Positions 1-7,518 of a stretch of 56,186 nucleotides of DNA are shown here, piece after piece. Origin of the DNA: Actinomycetes bacterium (GTDB lineage Bacteria > Actinomycetota > Actinomycetes > Actinomycetales > Dermatophilaceae). The stretch spans positions 1 to 56,186 of the forward strand of contig JAEZWF010000041.1 of NCBI GenBank assembly GCA_023420415.1, in the 5' to 3' direction. The notes under the pieces are model-generated. The model made no database searches and was not told the DNA's origin. It worked only from the letters and a program-made list of their open reading frames with translations. Position 1 is the stretch's first letter. Every line of letters starts with the position of its first letter. The position numbers were made by a program, and so were the translations under genes.

Positions 1-87
1 GTCGTGGAGACCAACGGTCGCCGCATGGCCAAGGGCGTGTGCCCGGTGTGTGGCACCAACCTCAACCGCATTCTCGGCAAGGCCTGA
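1..87 (+). pseudogene. Inverted partial copy of the DUF5679 gene 3' end
   Basis: Translation from base 1 gives the last 28 residues of the DUF5679 protein encoded on the other strand at 194-352, including the CPVCG zinc-type knuckle, and stops with TGA at 85-87. It is base-for-base identical to that gene's end because it lies in the left arm of the foldback. It is either the true gene copy entering from beyond the window or, more likely, an assembly duplicate. Confidence 0.7.
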
Positions 88-280
88 CGCAGACCTTTCC
101 CCATCGCGAGGGGGGGGGCCCCCCCCCCCCGGGGGGGGGCGCCCCCGGGGGGGGGGGGCCCCCCCCCCCCCTCGCGATGGGGAAAGGTCTGCGTCAGGCC
201 TTGCCGAGAATGCGGTTGAGGTTGGTGCCACACACCGGGCACACGCCCTTGGCCATGCGGCGACCGTTGGTCTCCACGAC
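1..280. repeat. 280-bp near-perfect foldback centred at 140/141
   Basis: Base i pairs with base 281-i. Bases 1-110 are the exact reverse complement of 171-280. The middle 60 bases are only runs of G and C (G8, C12, G9, CG, C5, G12, C12), mostly self-complementary. A natural hairpin this long with homopolymers at its tip would be hard to replicate or sequence. The simplest reading is a chimeric or foldback read at a contig end, formed at the terminator after the DUF5679 gene. Biological meaning of bases 1-193 should be doubted. Confidence 0.9.
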
Positions 281-352
281 CTTGCCCTCGGCCTCGCGCT
301 TCTCCTTGCACTTCACGCAGTAGAACTCGCCCTTGTAGGTCTCGTCTGCCAT
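194..352 (-). CDS. DUF5679 family small zinc-ribbon-like protein
   Basis: A 52-residue protein with two CxxC pairs (CVKC near residue 11 and CPVC near residue 38), typical of a small zinc ribbon; the family is common in actinobacteria and has no established function. Two ATGs are available. The second (352) is chosen because the AAGGAG Shine-Dalgarno lies 8 nt before it but only 2 nt before the first (358). Its 3' end is where the foldback begins, so the sequence after the stop codon is not reliable. Family assignment is from the MADETY...KGEFYCVKCK start and LNRILGK end. Confidence 0.8.
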   Translation of the reverse strand: MADETYKGEFYCVKCKEKREAEGKVVETNGRRMAKGVCPVCGTNLNRILGKA

Positions 353-484
353 CGCCATGTCTCCTTGTCGATCGCGCCGCACGGTTGCGGCGCCGGACTC
401 CGGCCAACTTAGACCATGCTGAGCACAAAATCGCGCAAGGGGGTGCGTGGCGGCACCTGGTTCGCGTCGTGCTCAGCCACCCCT

Positions 485-490
485 TAGGCT
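485..490 (+). promoter_or_regulatory. -10 box TAGGCT, leaderless enoyl-CoA hydratase gene
   Basis: TAGGCT ends 8 nt before the ATG at 499. No Shine-Dalgarno is visible, so transcription probably starts at or next to the A of the start codon. Confidence 0.5.
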
Positions 491-498
491 CCGCCCCC

Positions 499-1323
499 AT
501 GAGCACGACGCCGTGGTGGGACGCCGACCTGACCGACCTGCGGGCCGAGCGCCGGGTGGCAGGCGGGCGACCGATCGCGGTCGTCACCTTGGACCTGCCA
601 GAGCGCCGCAACTCGATGAGCACCCCCATGACCGAGTCGTGGGGATGTCTCATGGCGAGCCTCGCGGCCGATCCCGAGCTCGCCGCCGTCGTCGTCACCG
701 GCGCCCCGCCGGCGTTCTGCGCAGGCGGCGACCTGTCCTGGATCGTCAAGGACAAGGACGCCTCGGTCAGCGGCCTGCGCGAGCGGATGCTCACCTTCTA
801 CCGCACCTGGCTCACCATCCGTGACGTGCCGGTGCCGACGATCGCCGCGGTCAACGGGTCGGCGATCGGGGCCGGGCTCGCGATCGCGCTCGCCTGTGAC
901 ATCAGGTATGCCGCCGCTGACGCCAAGCTGGGTGTCCCGTTCACCTCCCTGGGGTTGCACCCCGGCATGGCGACCACGTGGTCGCTGCCAGACGTCGCAG
1001 GCATGGCGGTTGCCCGCGACCTGCTGCTCACCGGACGCATCGTGACCGGTGAGGAGGCGGTCGGGCTGGGACTGGCCTCCGCGGCATACCCCGCGGGTGA
1101 GGTGCTCGACCGCGCGCTGGAGGCGGCCGACCGCGTGGCGGCCACGGCCCCGATCGCGACCCGCCTCACCGTGCAGGCGTTGCGCGGTGGTGGGCACGAC
1201 ACGCACGAGACGGCGCTGCAGTGGGAGGCGCTGGCACAGGCGACGACCCTGGCCACCGCCGACCTGCACGAGGGCATCGCGGCAGCGGCGGCCAAGCGGG
1301 CCCCGACGTTCCACGGCCGCTGA
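499..1323 (+). CDS. Enoyl-CoA hydratase/isomerase family protein
   Basis: A 274-residue crotonase-fold protein. The oxyanion-hole segment is at residues about 70-76 (AFCAGGD) and the second backbone-NH segment with the helix NGSAIGAGLAIALACD follows near residues 118-133, as in CoA-ester hydratases and isomerases. The catalytic Glu of classic hydratases is not obvious: SLGLHPGMATTWSLPDVAG carries no Glu where hydratases have LGxxPxxG(G/A), so the exact reaction (hydration, isomerisation or other) cannot be assigned. The start at 499 is chosen because a -10-like TAGGCT lies directly before it and family homology begins soon after. It contains a TAT-Ala codon pair inside one GTATGCC motif. Confidence 0.85.
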   Translation: MSTTPWWDADLTDLRAERRVAGGRPIAVVTLDLPERRNSMSTPMTESWGCLMASLAADPELAAVVVTGAPPAFCAGGDLSWIVKDKDASVSGLRERMLTFYRTWLTIRDVPVPTIAAVNGSAIGAGLAIALACDIRYAAADAKLGVPFTSLGLHPGMATTWSLPDVAGMAVARDLLLTGRIVTGEEAVGLGLASAAYPAGEVLDRALEAADRVAATAPIATRLTVQALRGGGHDTHETALQWEALAQATTLATADLHEGIAAAAAKRAPTFHGR

Positions 1324-1375
1324 CCTTCGTTCCCAGGTCCGGCGCCGGGTCCTCGGGAATGTCGGCGTGCTCGCC

Positions 1376-1381
1376 TATCGT
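1376..1381 (+). promoter_or_regulatory. -10 box TATCGT before the metallopeptidase gene
   Basis: TATCGT is followed by GGAGGA and then ATG at 1388 (6-nt gap). The gap is itself a Shine-Dalgarno sequence but would be directly adjacent to the start codon, so a leaderless transcript is the likelier mode. Confidence 0.4.
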
Positions 1382-1387
1382 GGAGGA

Positions 1388-1972
1388 ATGAGCGACATCG
1401 AGGTCCGGCGCAGCCGCAAGCGGCGCCGCACCGTGAGTGCGTACCGCGAGGGCGGCCGCACGATCGTGCTCATCCCGGCCCGGTTCACCAAGGCCGAGGA
1501 GCGCCAGTGGGTCGCGACCATGGTCGAACGGCTGGAGAGGGGTGACAAGCGCCGGCGCCCCAGCGATGCCGAGCTGTCGAGCCGGGCGGCCGAGCTGTCG
1601 GGGCGCTACCTCGGCGGGCTCGCCAAGCCGGCCAGCATCCGGTGGGTCACCAACCAGAACTCGCGCTGGGGCTCGTGCACGCCGAGCGACCGCACGATCC
1701 GCATCTCGCACCGGGTCAAGGGCATGCCGGCCTACGTCCTGGACTACGTGGTCCTGCACGAGCTCGCCCACCTGCTGGCCCCAGGGCACGGGCCCGAGTT
1801 CTGGCAGTTGCTCGCCGGCTACCCGCGGCTCGAGCGGGCGCGGGGCTACCTCGAGGGCGTCGCCCACGCCGCGGGGCTCGACCTGTCCGACGACGTCGAG
1901 AGCCCGGGCGGTGAGCCGGCGCAGGGGGAGCCGCACCAGGCCGCGCTCGACTTCGGGCCGAGCGACGACTGA
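1388..1972 (+). CDS. YgjP/DUF45-type M48-like metallopeptidase
   Basis: A 194-residue cytosolic protein with the zinc motif HELAH (near residues 125-129), followed by a downstream Glu/His-rich helix (GHGPEFWQLL) that should supply the third ligand. It also has the family's RWGSC motif (NSRWGSCTPSDRTIRISHR). These are the hallmarks of the YgjP/WLM-like clan, small cytosolic metal-dependent peptidases of unknown substrate. The C-terminus is acidic and low-complexity. It faces the Nudix gene convergently with an 18-nt gap. Confidence 0.85.
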   Translation: MSDIEVRRSRKRRRTVSAYREGGRTIVLIPARFTKAEERQWVATMVERLERGDKRRRPSDAELSSRAAELSGRYLGGLAKPASIRWVTNQNSRWGSCTPSDRTIRISHRVKGMPAYVLDYVVLHELAHLLAPGHGPEFWQLLAGYPRLERARGYLEGVAHAAGLDLSDDVESPGGEPAQGEPHQAALDFGPSDD

Positions 1973-1990
1973 GGGCGCCGGGCGGCAGCC

Positions 1991-2581
1991 TCAGCCCAGC
2001 AGCCGTCTGGCCGCCGCGACCATCGGCGCGATCTCGTGCGCGCTCTCCGGCGGCAGGGCGTCCGCCGGCCACCAGGCCACGTCGAGCGACTCCGCGCTCA
2101 CGGCGAACACGGCATCGTCGGGCACGACCGCGGCATACCGGATGTCGAGGTGCTCCTCGCACCGCCCGAAACCCGCGGCCAGCAACCGGTGCCGGTGCAG
2201 CTCGACGATGCGCGGGTCGAGCACGAGGTCGGCCAGGCCGCTCTCCTCGCGTGCCTCCCGCGTCGCGGCCGCGTGCACGCTGTGGTCCTCCGGCTCGAAG
2301 TGACCCCCGAACTGCAGCCACATCCCCGCCTTGGCGTGCAGGGTGAGCAGCACCCGGTCGAGCGACTCGTTGAGCACGATCGCCCCCGCCGTGAGGTGCT
2401 GCGGCGGCCCCTGCTTCCACATCGCGCCCGGGTGCTGCTCGAGGTGGGCGAGCAGCTCAGCGCGCCACTGCTCCTGCTGGGCGTCGGGCGCCGCCCAGCT
2501 GCCGAGCGCCGACCTGGCGTCGTCGCGCAGCGCGAGGTATGCCGCGGGCACGCCGGTGCCCGTCGCCGTCGCCTCGCTCAC
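1991..2581 (-). CDS. Nudix hydrolase
   Basis: A 196-residue protein. The Nudix box is intact: G-HFEPED-H...REAREESGL, matching GX5EX7REUXEEXGU. It should hydrolyse a nucleoside diphosphate linked to another group; the substrate cannot be told from sequence. The N-terminal part (about 60 residues, with a W-rich helix) precedes the Nudix fold. The GTG start at 2581 overlaps the stop of the upstream zincin-like gene as GTGA, so the two are translationally coupled, a pairing widely seen in actinobacteria. Confidence 0.88.
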   Translation of the reverse strand: MSEATATGTGVPAAYLALRDDARSALGSWAAPDAQQEQWRAELLAHLEQHPGAMWKQGPPQHLTAGAIVLNESLDRVLLTLHAKAGMWLQFGGHFEPEDHSVHAAATREAREESGLADLVLDPRIVELHRHRLLAAGFGRCEEHLDIRYAAVVPDDAVFAVSAESLDVAWWPADALPPESAHEIAPMVAAARRLLG

Positions 2582-4005
2582 TGGTCGCCCTCGCGCAGGA
2601 TCTGGTCGAGTGCGGCGTCCAGGTCGGCGTCGGAGCCGTCGGTGGCGCCGAGCTTCTCGACGTAGCCGAGCGGGTCGTCGAGGTCGGCAGCGGTCGGTGC
2701 GACGTCCGGGTGGCCCCAGGCGCCGTCCCGACCCGTGATGCCGTGCTTGGCCTCGAGCGCTGCCCACAGGTTGGCGGCGTCGCGCAGCCGCCGGGGTCGC
2801 AGCTCGAGGCCGACCAGGCCGGCGAAGACCTTCTCGGCCGGGCCGCCGGTGGCGCGGCGTCGCCGCACCGCCTCGGCGAGCGCGGCAGCCTGTGGCAGGT
2901 GCTGTCGGGTGGCGCGCTCGGCGACGACGTCGACCCAGCCCTCGACGAGGGCGAGGTAGGTCTCGAGCCGGGACAGCGCCGCCCGCTGCGCGGGGCTGGG
3001 GTCCGGCCGGAAGAGCTGGTCCTGCAACGCCGACTGCAGGGCGCTCGCGTCGCTCGGGTCGACCGACTGCAGGGCCGACTCGATGCGGTCGGTGTCGATG
3101 GTGATGTCGCGGGCGTAGTCACGCACGGCCGTCACGAGCTGCGGCCCGATCCACGGCACGCGGGCGAAGAGGCGAACGCGCGCGGCCTCGCGGACGGCGA
3201 GGTAGAGCCGCACCTGGTCGAGGTCGACCCCGAGGCCCTCGGCGAACGCCGCGACGTTGGCCGGCAGCAGCGCGACCGAGCGGTCGGCCACCAGCGGGAG
3301 CCCCACCTCGGTGCCGCTGACGGTCTCGGCCGCCAGCGCACCGACGGCCTGACCGACCTGGAGCCCGAACATCGACCCGCTCATCTTCGCCAGCATCGGC
3401 TCCATCTGGCCGAGCATCGCCGCCGGGTCCATGCCGGGCGGCAGCAGTCCCTCGGGGACCGCGCCCTCGGGCAGGTCGCCGAGCTCGCCGATCTGGGCGC
3501 GCATCGCGTCGCCCACGGCGCGGCCCACGCCCTCGGCCACGGGTTCCACGAGCTGGCGCCACATCGGCATGGTCTCCTCCACCCACTCGGCTCGGCTCCA
3601 CGCGTGCGTGGAGATGCCGGGGGCGGAGAAGGAGGTCACGTCGTCCAGCCAGAGCTCGGCGACCTGCGCGGCGGTGTCGAGCTGTCGCCGTTCGGCCTCA
3701 CTCACGACGGTGTCGCCACCGGCGGCGACCGTCTTGCGCGCCGTGTCGGTCGCGAGCGCGACGTTGAATGCCTCGTCGGACGGGCCGCCGGCGAACATCG
3801 CCTGCACCTGCCCGGCCATCATCGACAGCATGGCCGGGTCGACCTGGTCGACGCCCATGTCCTTGAGGGCCTTGACCATCTGGGGGTCGAGCTGGCTGCC
3901 GCCGGTCAGCTGGCGCAGCACCTGCTCGAGCTCGGGCGGCAGGCCCGTGCCGTCGTCGCCGCCCGGCTGGTCGGGCGACTGGGGCAGGTCGGGGTGGTCG
4001 GGCAC
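2578..4005 (-). CDS. Zincin-like protein, DUF2342 / putative hydrolase family
   Basis: About 475 residues. The start is GTG 4005, 4 nt after an AGGAGC Shine-Dalgarno, giving the N-terminus VPDHPDLPQSPD. The long helical middle segment WLDDVTSF...WVEETMPMWRQLVEPVAEGVG and the later VPWIGPQLVTAV are typical of the actinobacterial family often labelled zinc-dependent metalloprotease or F420-biosynthesis-associated. In the helix where relatives, as I recall them, carry REAAHxRLFxHVPW, this protein has REAARVRLFARVPW: Arg replaces both His. If that alignment is right, metal binding is lost or altered. Operon partner of the Nudix gene and divergent from the epimerase gene. Confidence 0.75.
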   Translation of the reverse strand: MPDHPDLPQSPDQPGGDDGTGLPPELEQVLRQLTGGSQLDPQMVKALKDMGVDQVDPAMLSMMAGQVQAMFAGGPSDEAFNVALATDTARKTVAAGGDTVVSEAERRQLDTAAQVAELWLDDVTSFSAPGISTHAWSRAEWVEETMPMWRQLVEPVAEGVGRAVGDAMRAQIGELGDLPEGAVPEGLLPPGMDPAAMLGQMEPMLAKMSGSMFGLQVGQAVGALAAETVSGTEVGLPLVADRSVALLPANVAAFAEGLGVDLDQVRLYLAVREAARVRLFARVPWIGPQLVTAVRDYARDITIDTDRIESALQSVDPSDASALQSALQDQLFRPDPSPAQRAALSRLETYLALVEGWVDVVAERATRQHLPQAAALAEAVRRRRATGGPAEKVFAGLVGLELRPRRLRDAANLWAALEAKHGITGRDGAWGHPDVAPTAADLDDPLGYVEKLGATDGSDADLDAALDQILREGDQ

Positions 4006-4066
4006 AACAGCTCCTGGTGGCTCCTGAGAGGATGACGTCCACCCAGACAACCACGCGGAGGCCGAA

Positions 4067-5206
4067 GTGAGTTCCCCTGCGCGCGCCCGCAAGGGCGCCG
4101 TTCGCTCGCGGCGTAGCGCCGTCGACGTCGCCGTGCTGACGACGGGCGACGCTGCGAGCCGGGCGGTCCTGCGCGCGTTCGCCGCGGCCGCTGCGCGCGG
4201 CACGGTGGGGAGCGGACCTGACCAGGCACCGATCGGCACCGTCCGGGCCGTCGGCACGCAGCCGCCCGGTGTCGACGGGGTCGAGCTCACCCGGTGCGAA
4301 CCCACCGACCCCGCACTGGTGGAGGCGCTGCGCGGGGCAGACGTCGCGGCATACGTCGCCGCGAGCACCGACCTCGACGCCGACCTGGCGCTGGGGGCCC
4401 GGGGGCGGCGCGAACGCAGCCTGCGGCGCGCCCAGACCGTGGTGACGGCCGCGGCCGCGGCGGGGGTGCGTCACCTGGTCGTGGTCACCAGCGCCCAGGT
4501 CTACGGCGCCGAGCCCGACAACCCCGTGCCGCTGCCGGACGATGCGCCGTTGCAGGCGCCCAGCGACGGTGGGCAGGTGGGCGACCTCATGGACGTCGAG
4601 CAGCTCGTCGCGGTGGCGCGCGAGGTCCACCCGGGCCTGCGGCTGTCTGTGGTTCGGCCGGCGACGCTGGTGGGGGAGGGTGTCGACACCGTCCTCACCC
4701 GCCACTTCGAGGCGCCCCGGTTGCTCACCGTCCGCGGCGCCGCACCGGCCTGGCAGTTCTGCCACGTCGACGACCTCGGCTCTGCGGTGGTGCTGGTGGC
4801 CGCTGCCGGGCTCGAGGGTGTCGTGCCCGTCGGCGCGCCCGGACACCTCACCCAGACCGAGCTCGAGCGGCTCACCGGGATGCGCCCGGTGTCGCTCAGC
4901 CTCTCCTCAGCCATGGGAACCGCCGACCGGCTCCACCACGTTGGGATGCTGCCGGCACCTGCCAGTGACCTCTCGTTCGTCGTCTTCCCCTGGGCCGTGT
5001 CCCCGGGGCGGCTCCTCGAGCGCGGCTGGGCGCCGGTGTACGACAACGAGACCTGCCTCGGTGTCCTGCTCGACACCATCAGGGGCTCACACGCGGTCGC
5101 GGCCCGCCGGCTCGACCGCAAGGACGCCGCCCTCGGGGCGGCCAGTGCGGCGGTCGCCCTCGTGGGCACCGCCGCGATCGTGCGGCGTCGCCGCAGGAAG
5201 GCCTGA
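4067..5206 (+). CDS. NAD-dependent epimerase/SDR-like protein with C-terminal membrane segment
   Basis: 379 residues, GTG start at 4067 behind a GGAGG site. The fold is that of an extended short-chain dehydrogenase: a VRHLVVVTSAQVYG strand with Ser and Tyr near the usual catalytic spots, VVRPATLVG, and CHVDDLGSAVV. The N-terminal glycine-rich nucleotide loop is poor (VAVLTTGDAASRAVL), so cofactor use is uncertain. The C-terminal about 25 residues form a hydrophobic helix ending in RRRRRK, which would hold it at the membrane. It lies 5 nt upstream of moaE in the conserved actinobacterial order epimerase-moaE-PDZ protease. Confidence 0.75.
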   Translation: MSSPARARKGAVRSRRSAVDVAVLTTGDAASRAVLRAFAAAAARGTVGSGPDQAPIGTVRAVGTQPPGVDGVELTRCEPTDPALVEALRGADVAAYVAASTDLDADLALGARGRRERSLRRAQTVVTAAAAAGVRHLVVVTSAQVYGAEPDNPVPLPDDAPLQAPSDGGQVGDLMDVEQLVAVAREVHPGLRLSVVRPATLVGEGVDTVLTRHFEAPRLLTVRGAAPAWQFCHVDDLGSAVVLVAAAGLEGVVPVGAPGHLTQTELERLTGMRPVSLSLSSAMGTADRLHHVGMLPAPASDLSFVVFPWAVSPGRLLERGWAPVYDNETCLGVLLDTIRGSHAVAARRLDRKDAALGAASAAVALVGTAAIVRRRRRKA

Positions 5207-5211
5207 AAGCG

Positions 5212-5664
5212 ATGTCGGACCGTTCGACCCAGCTCACCGAGCCGGCCGAGGTGGTGCTCGCCGAGATCCGCGAGTCGCCGCTGTCGGTCGACGAGCTACT
5301 CGCCGCCGTGCAGCACCCGCGCTGCGGTGCCGTCTCGCTGTTCGTCGGCGTCGTGCGTGACCACGACCACGGCGAGGAGGTCGCGGGCCTGGACTACTCC
5401 TCCCATCCCAGCGCCGCCGACGAGCTGGCACGGGTATGCCGCGAGGTCGCCTCGCGGCATACCGTCGCCAAGGTGGCCGCGGTGCACCGCAGCGGGCGGC
5501 TCGAGGTCGGGGACCGTGCCGTGGTGGCCGCCGTCTCGGCGCCGCACCGCGCGCAGGCGATCGAGGCGTGCCGCGACCTCATCGACACGCTCAAGGCGAC
5601 GGTCCCGATCTGGAAGCACCAGGAGTTCACCGACGGCACCGACGAATGGGTGGGCCTGCCCTGA
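5212..5664 (+). CDS. moaE: Molybdopterin synthase catalytic subunit MoaE
   Basis: 150 residues. MoaE converts precursor Z to molybdopterin using sulphur carried by MoaD. Family marks: LFVGVVRDHDHGEEVAGLDY near the N-terminus, VAAVHRSGRLEVGD in the middle, and the C-terminal KATVPIWKHQEFTDGTDEWVG with its active-site Lys. No moaD is in the window. The stop overlaps the next ATG (TGATG). The coding sequence contains a perfect 14-bp inverted pair of the window's repeated GGTATGCCGCG motif at 5433-5463, read as VCREVASRHT. Confidence 0.93.
   Translation: MSDRSTQLTEPAEVVLAEIRESPLSVDELLAAVQHPRCGAVSLFVGVVRDHDHGEEVAGLDYSSHPSAADELARVCREVASRHTVAKVAAVHRSGRLEVGDRAVVAAVSAPHRAQAIEACRDLIDTLKATVPIWKHQEFTDGTDEWVGLP
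5433..5463. repeat. Inverted pair of the GTATGCC motif inside moaE
   Basis: GGTATGCCGCGAGG, spacer TCG, then its exact reverse complement. The architecture (arm, 3-nt spacer, arm) is the same as the intergenic element at 7352-7380, differing by one base per arm. Inside the gene it forces a GTA valine codon, rare in this genome. Confidence 0.9.
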
Positions 5665-6770
5665 TGAGCGACCACTCCGCACCCGACTACCTGGCGCCGG
5701 GACCCGTCGAGGGCGACCCCTACCGGCTGGGCCGCAGGTCCGTCGCCACTCTGGTCGGTGGGTTCCTCGTCATCGCCCTGGCCGCGCTGTCGACGATGGT
5801 CGGGCTGCCCTACATCGTCCTCAAGCCCGGACCTGTAACCAACACGCTGGGCAAGGCCGAGGGCAAGCAGCTCATCACGGTGTCGGGCGCCAAGACCTAC
5901 CCGACCGAGGGGGCGCTCGACTTCACGACGGTCCGCGTGGCCGGTGGCCCGGGCTCCAAGGTCACCGTGTGGGACCTGCTGCAGGCGGCGGTGCGCAGCA
6001 GCGAGGAGATCGAGCCGGAGGAGGCGTACTTCCCCAAGGGCGTGACGAGCAAGCAGGTGCAGGAGGAGAACACCGCCGAGATGGTCGACTCCCAGCAGGA
6101 GGCGATCGCGGTGGCACTGGAGGCAGTTGGCGCCGACGTCACCTCACACATCGTGGTCGCGCAGGTCACCGACGACAGCCCCAACAAGTCGGTGCTGCGC
6201 GCGGGCGACCGCATCGACACCATCGACGGGCAGGCCGTCTCCGACAGCGAGGCGGTGCGCGCCGCCATCGGCAAGCACGAGCCCGGCGAGAAGGTCCGGC
6301 TCGGGATCGTGCGCGACGGCAAGCCGGTCACGGTCGAGGCGGCGACCAGGGAGAACCAGGGCCGCACGACCATCGGGGTCTTCCTCGGGTTGAAGTTCGA
6401 CTTCCCCTACAAGGTCACCATCGATGCCGGAGAGGTCGGGGGCCCTTCTGCCGGAACGATGTTCGCGCTCGGCCTCTACGACACGCTCACTCCCGGAGCG
6501 CTCACCGGCGGTGAGAAGATCGCGGGAACCGGCACCATCGACTACACCGGTGCGGTGGGACCGATCGGCGGCATCCGGCAGAAGCTCGTCGGCGCCAGGG
6601 ACGGGGGAGCGAAGTGGTTCCTCGCCCCGGCGGACAACTGCGCCGAGGTCGTCGGCAACGTGCCCGAGGGGTTGAAGGTCGTGCGCATCGCGACCTTCGA
6701 CGAGGCGAAGTCGTCGGTCGAGTCGATCGCCGCCGGCAAGGGCGGCTCGCTGCCGACCTGCGCCCGCTGA
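5664..6770 (+). CDS. YlbL-type PDZ and Lon-S16 domain membrane protease
   Basis: 368 residues. One N-terminal membrane helix (residues about 28-50) anchors the protein; a PDZ domain follows (SVLRAGDRIDTIDGQAVSDSEAV), then a Lon-type serine/lysine peptidase domain. The catalytic Ser is in GGPSAGTMFALGL and the catalytic Lys in IGGIRQKLVGARDGG. The active site would lie outside the membrane. Substrates are unknown; the family sits in this position next to PPA1309 and UPF0182 in many actinobacteria. The ATG shares one base with the moaE stop. Confidence 0.9.
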   Translation: MSDHSAPDYLAPGPVEGDPYRLGRRSVATLVGGFLVIALAALSTMVGLPYIVLKPGPVTNTLGKAEGKQLITVSGAKTYPTEGALDFTTVRVAGGPGSKVTVWDLLQAAVRSSEEIEPEEAYFPKGVTSKQVQEENTAEMVDSQQEAIAVALEAVGADVTSHIVVAQVTDDSPNKSVLRAGDRIDTIDGQAVSDSEAVRAAIGKHEPGEKVRLGIVRDGKPVTVEAATRENQGRTTIGVFLGLKFDFPYKVTIDAGEVGGPSAGTMFALGLYDTLTPGALTGGEKIAGTGTIDYTGAVGPIGGIRQKLVGARDGGAKWFLAPADNCAEVVGNVPEGLKVVRIATFDEAKSSVESIAAGKGGSLPTCAR

Positions 6771-6781
6771 GGCGAACGGCG

Positions 6782-7345
6782 CTAGTCCTGCAGGGTCGCG
6801 CGCAGGGCGTGCACCAGACCGGGCGCGATGTCCTCACCGGACGCCACCTGGTCGTCGCTGTCGTGGGCCCGCTGACGCAGCAGGCACCGTGACTGGCCGT
6901 CGCGGGTCACCGCCACCAGCAGCCGCACGTCCTGCCGGTCAGGGTGCCGGGTCAGCGCCTCGACGGCCTTCTCCGCGTCGTCGGGCAGGTCGCTGTCGGC
7001 GCCTGGCGGCACCACGATCCGCTCGATCGCGAGGGCAGCGCCGACCACGGCCTCGGGCCAGCTGATTCCCCCGAGGAGCGACTCGAGGTTGGACGTGCGG
7101 GGCAGGTTGTCCTGCTCGATCGCGCTGAGGGCGCCCTCGGCCAGGTCGGAACCGTGCATCCCGGCGCGCAGGTGCGGCTCGCGCGCGACCAGGTCGGCGG
7201 TCGGGACGAGGGCGAACAGCCGCGGGTTCTGCTCCCAGCCGCCGGCGGCGACGTGGCGTTCGGTGTCGAGCGCGGCGATCGAGAGCGGGTCGGTGACCTG
7301 GCGACGTTCGGGGCTGGCGGGGCGTTCGGCTTCCACGCGCCCCAT
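6782..7345 (-). CDS. PPA1309 family protein
   Basis: 187 residues, soluble, function unknown. Recognised by the N-terminal block ALDTERHVAAGGWEQNPRLFALVPTADLVAREPHL and by its position between the PDZ-Lon protease and UPF0182. ATG 7345 is used; a GTG further in (VTDPLSIAAL) would start closer to the usual family N-terminus and is a real alternative. It is convergent with the protease gene (11-nt gap) and divergent from UPF0182. The paired GTATGCCGCGTGG element sits just upstream of its start. Confidence 0.85.
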   Translation of the reverse strand: MGRVEAERPASPERRQVTDPLSIAALDTERHVAAGGWEQNPRLFALVPTADLVAREPHLRAGMHGSDLAEGALSAIEQDNLPRTSNLESLLGGISWPEAVVGAALAIERIVVPPGADSDLPDDAEKAVEALTRHPDRQDVRLLVAVTRDGQSRCLLRQRAHDSDDQVASGEDIAPGLVHALRATLQD

Positions 7346-7351
7346 GGTGCC

Positions 7352-7380
7352 GTATGCCGCGTGGCGACCACGCGGCATAC
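7352..7380. repeat. Palindromic pair of the GTATGCCGCGTGG motif
   Basis: GTATGCCGCGTGG, spacer CGA, and the exact reverse complement. It lies 7 bp upstream of the PPA1309 start codon and within the shared promoter region with UPF0182. It has the same layout as the element in moaE, so it behaves as a mobile or selected palindromic repeat unit rather than a private operator. Confidence 0.9.
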
Positions 7381-7403
7381 CCACCTCGCCCCGCCCCCGC
7401 GCT

Positions 7404-7446
7404 GCGTCTGCGAGTTTGCCCCGCTGGTGGGCAACTTCGCAGACGC
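7404..7446. other. Imperfect 18-bp stem-loop in the divergent PPA1309/UPF0182 promoter region
   Basis: Arms 7404-7421 and 7429-7446 pair except at two positions, with a 7-nt loop. Both flanking genes are transcribed away from it, so it is not a terminator. It could be an operator or a cruciform. Confidence 0.5.
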
Positions 7447-7475
7447 AAGCAAGTGACCGGGGTGACCTCGCGACG

Positions 7476-7501
7476 GGAACCACAGGAGCGGTAGGTAAGT
7501 T
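7476..7501 (+). promoter_or_regulatory. Candidate SigR-type promoter GGAAC-N18-GTT for UPF0182
   Basis: GGAAC (7476-7480), 18 nt, GTT (7499-7501). The Streptomyces SigR consensus is GGAAT-N18-GTT and mycobacterial SigH prefers GGAAC. The start of transcription would fall near 7508, about 10 nt before the GTG start. The same bases also give a poor vegetative -10 (TAAGTT). Confidence 0.45.
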
Positions 7502-7518
7502 GGACCCCCTACCAGCGG

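Noticed and set aside
1356..1381. GGAAT-N18-CGT upstream of the YgjP-type gene as a SigR promoter
   Set aside because: The -10 lacks GTT, and a vegetative TATCGT in the leaderless position explains the start better.
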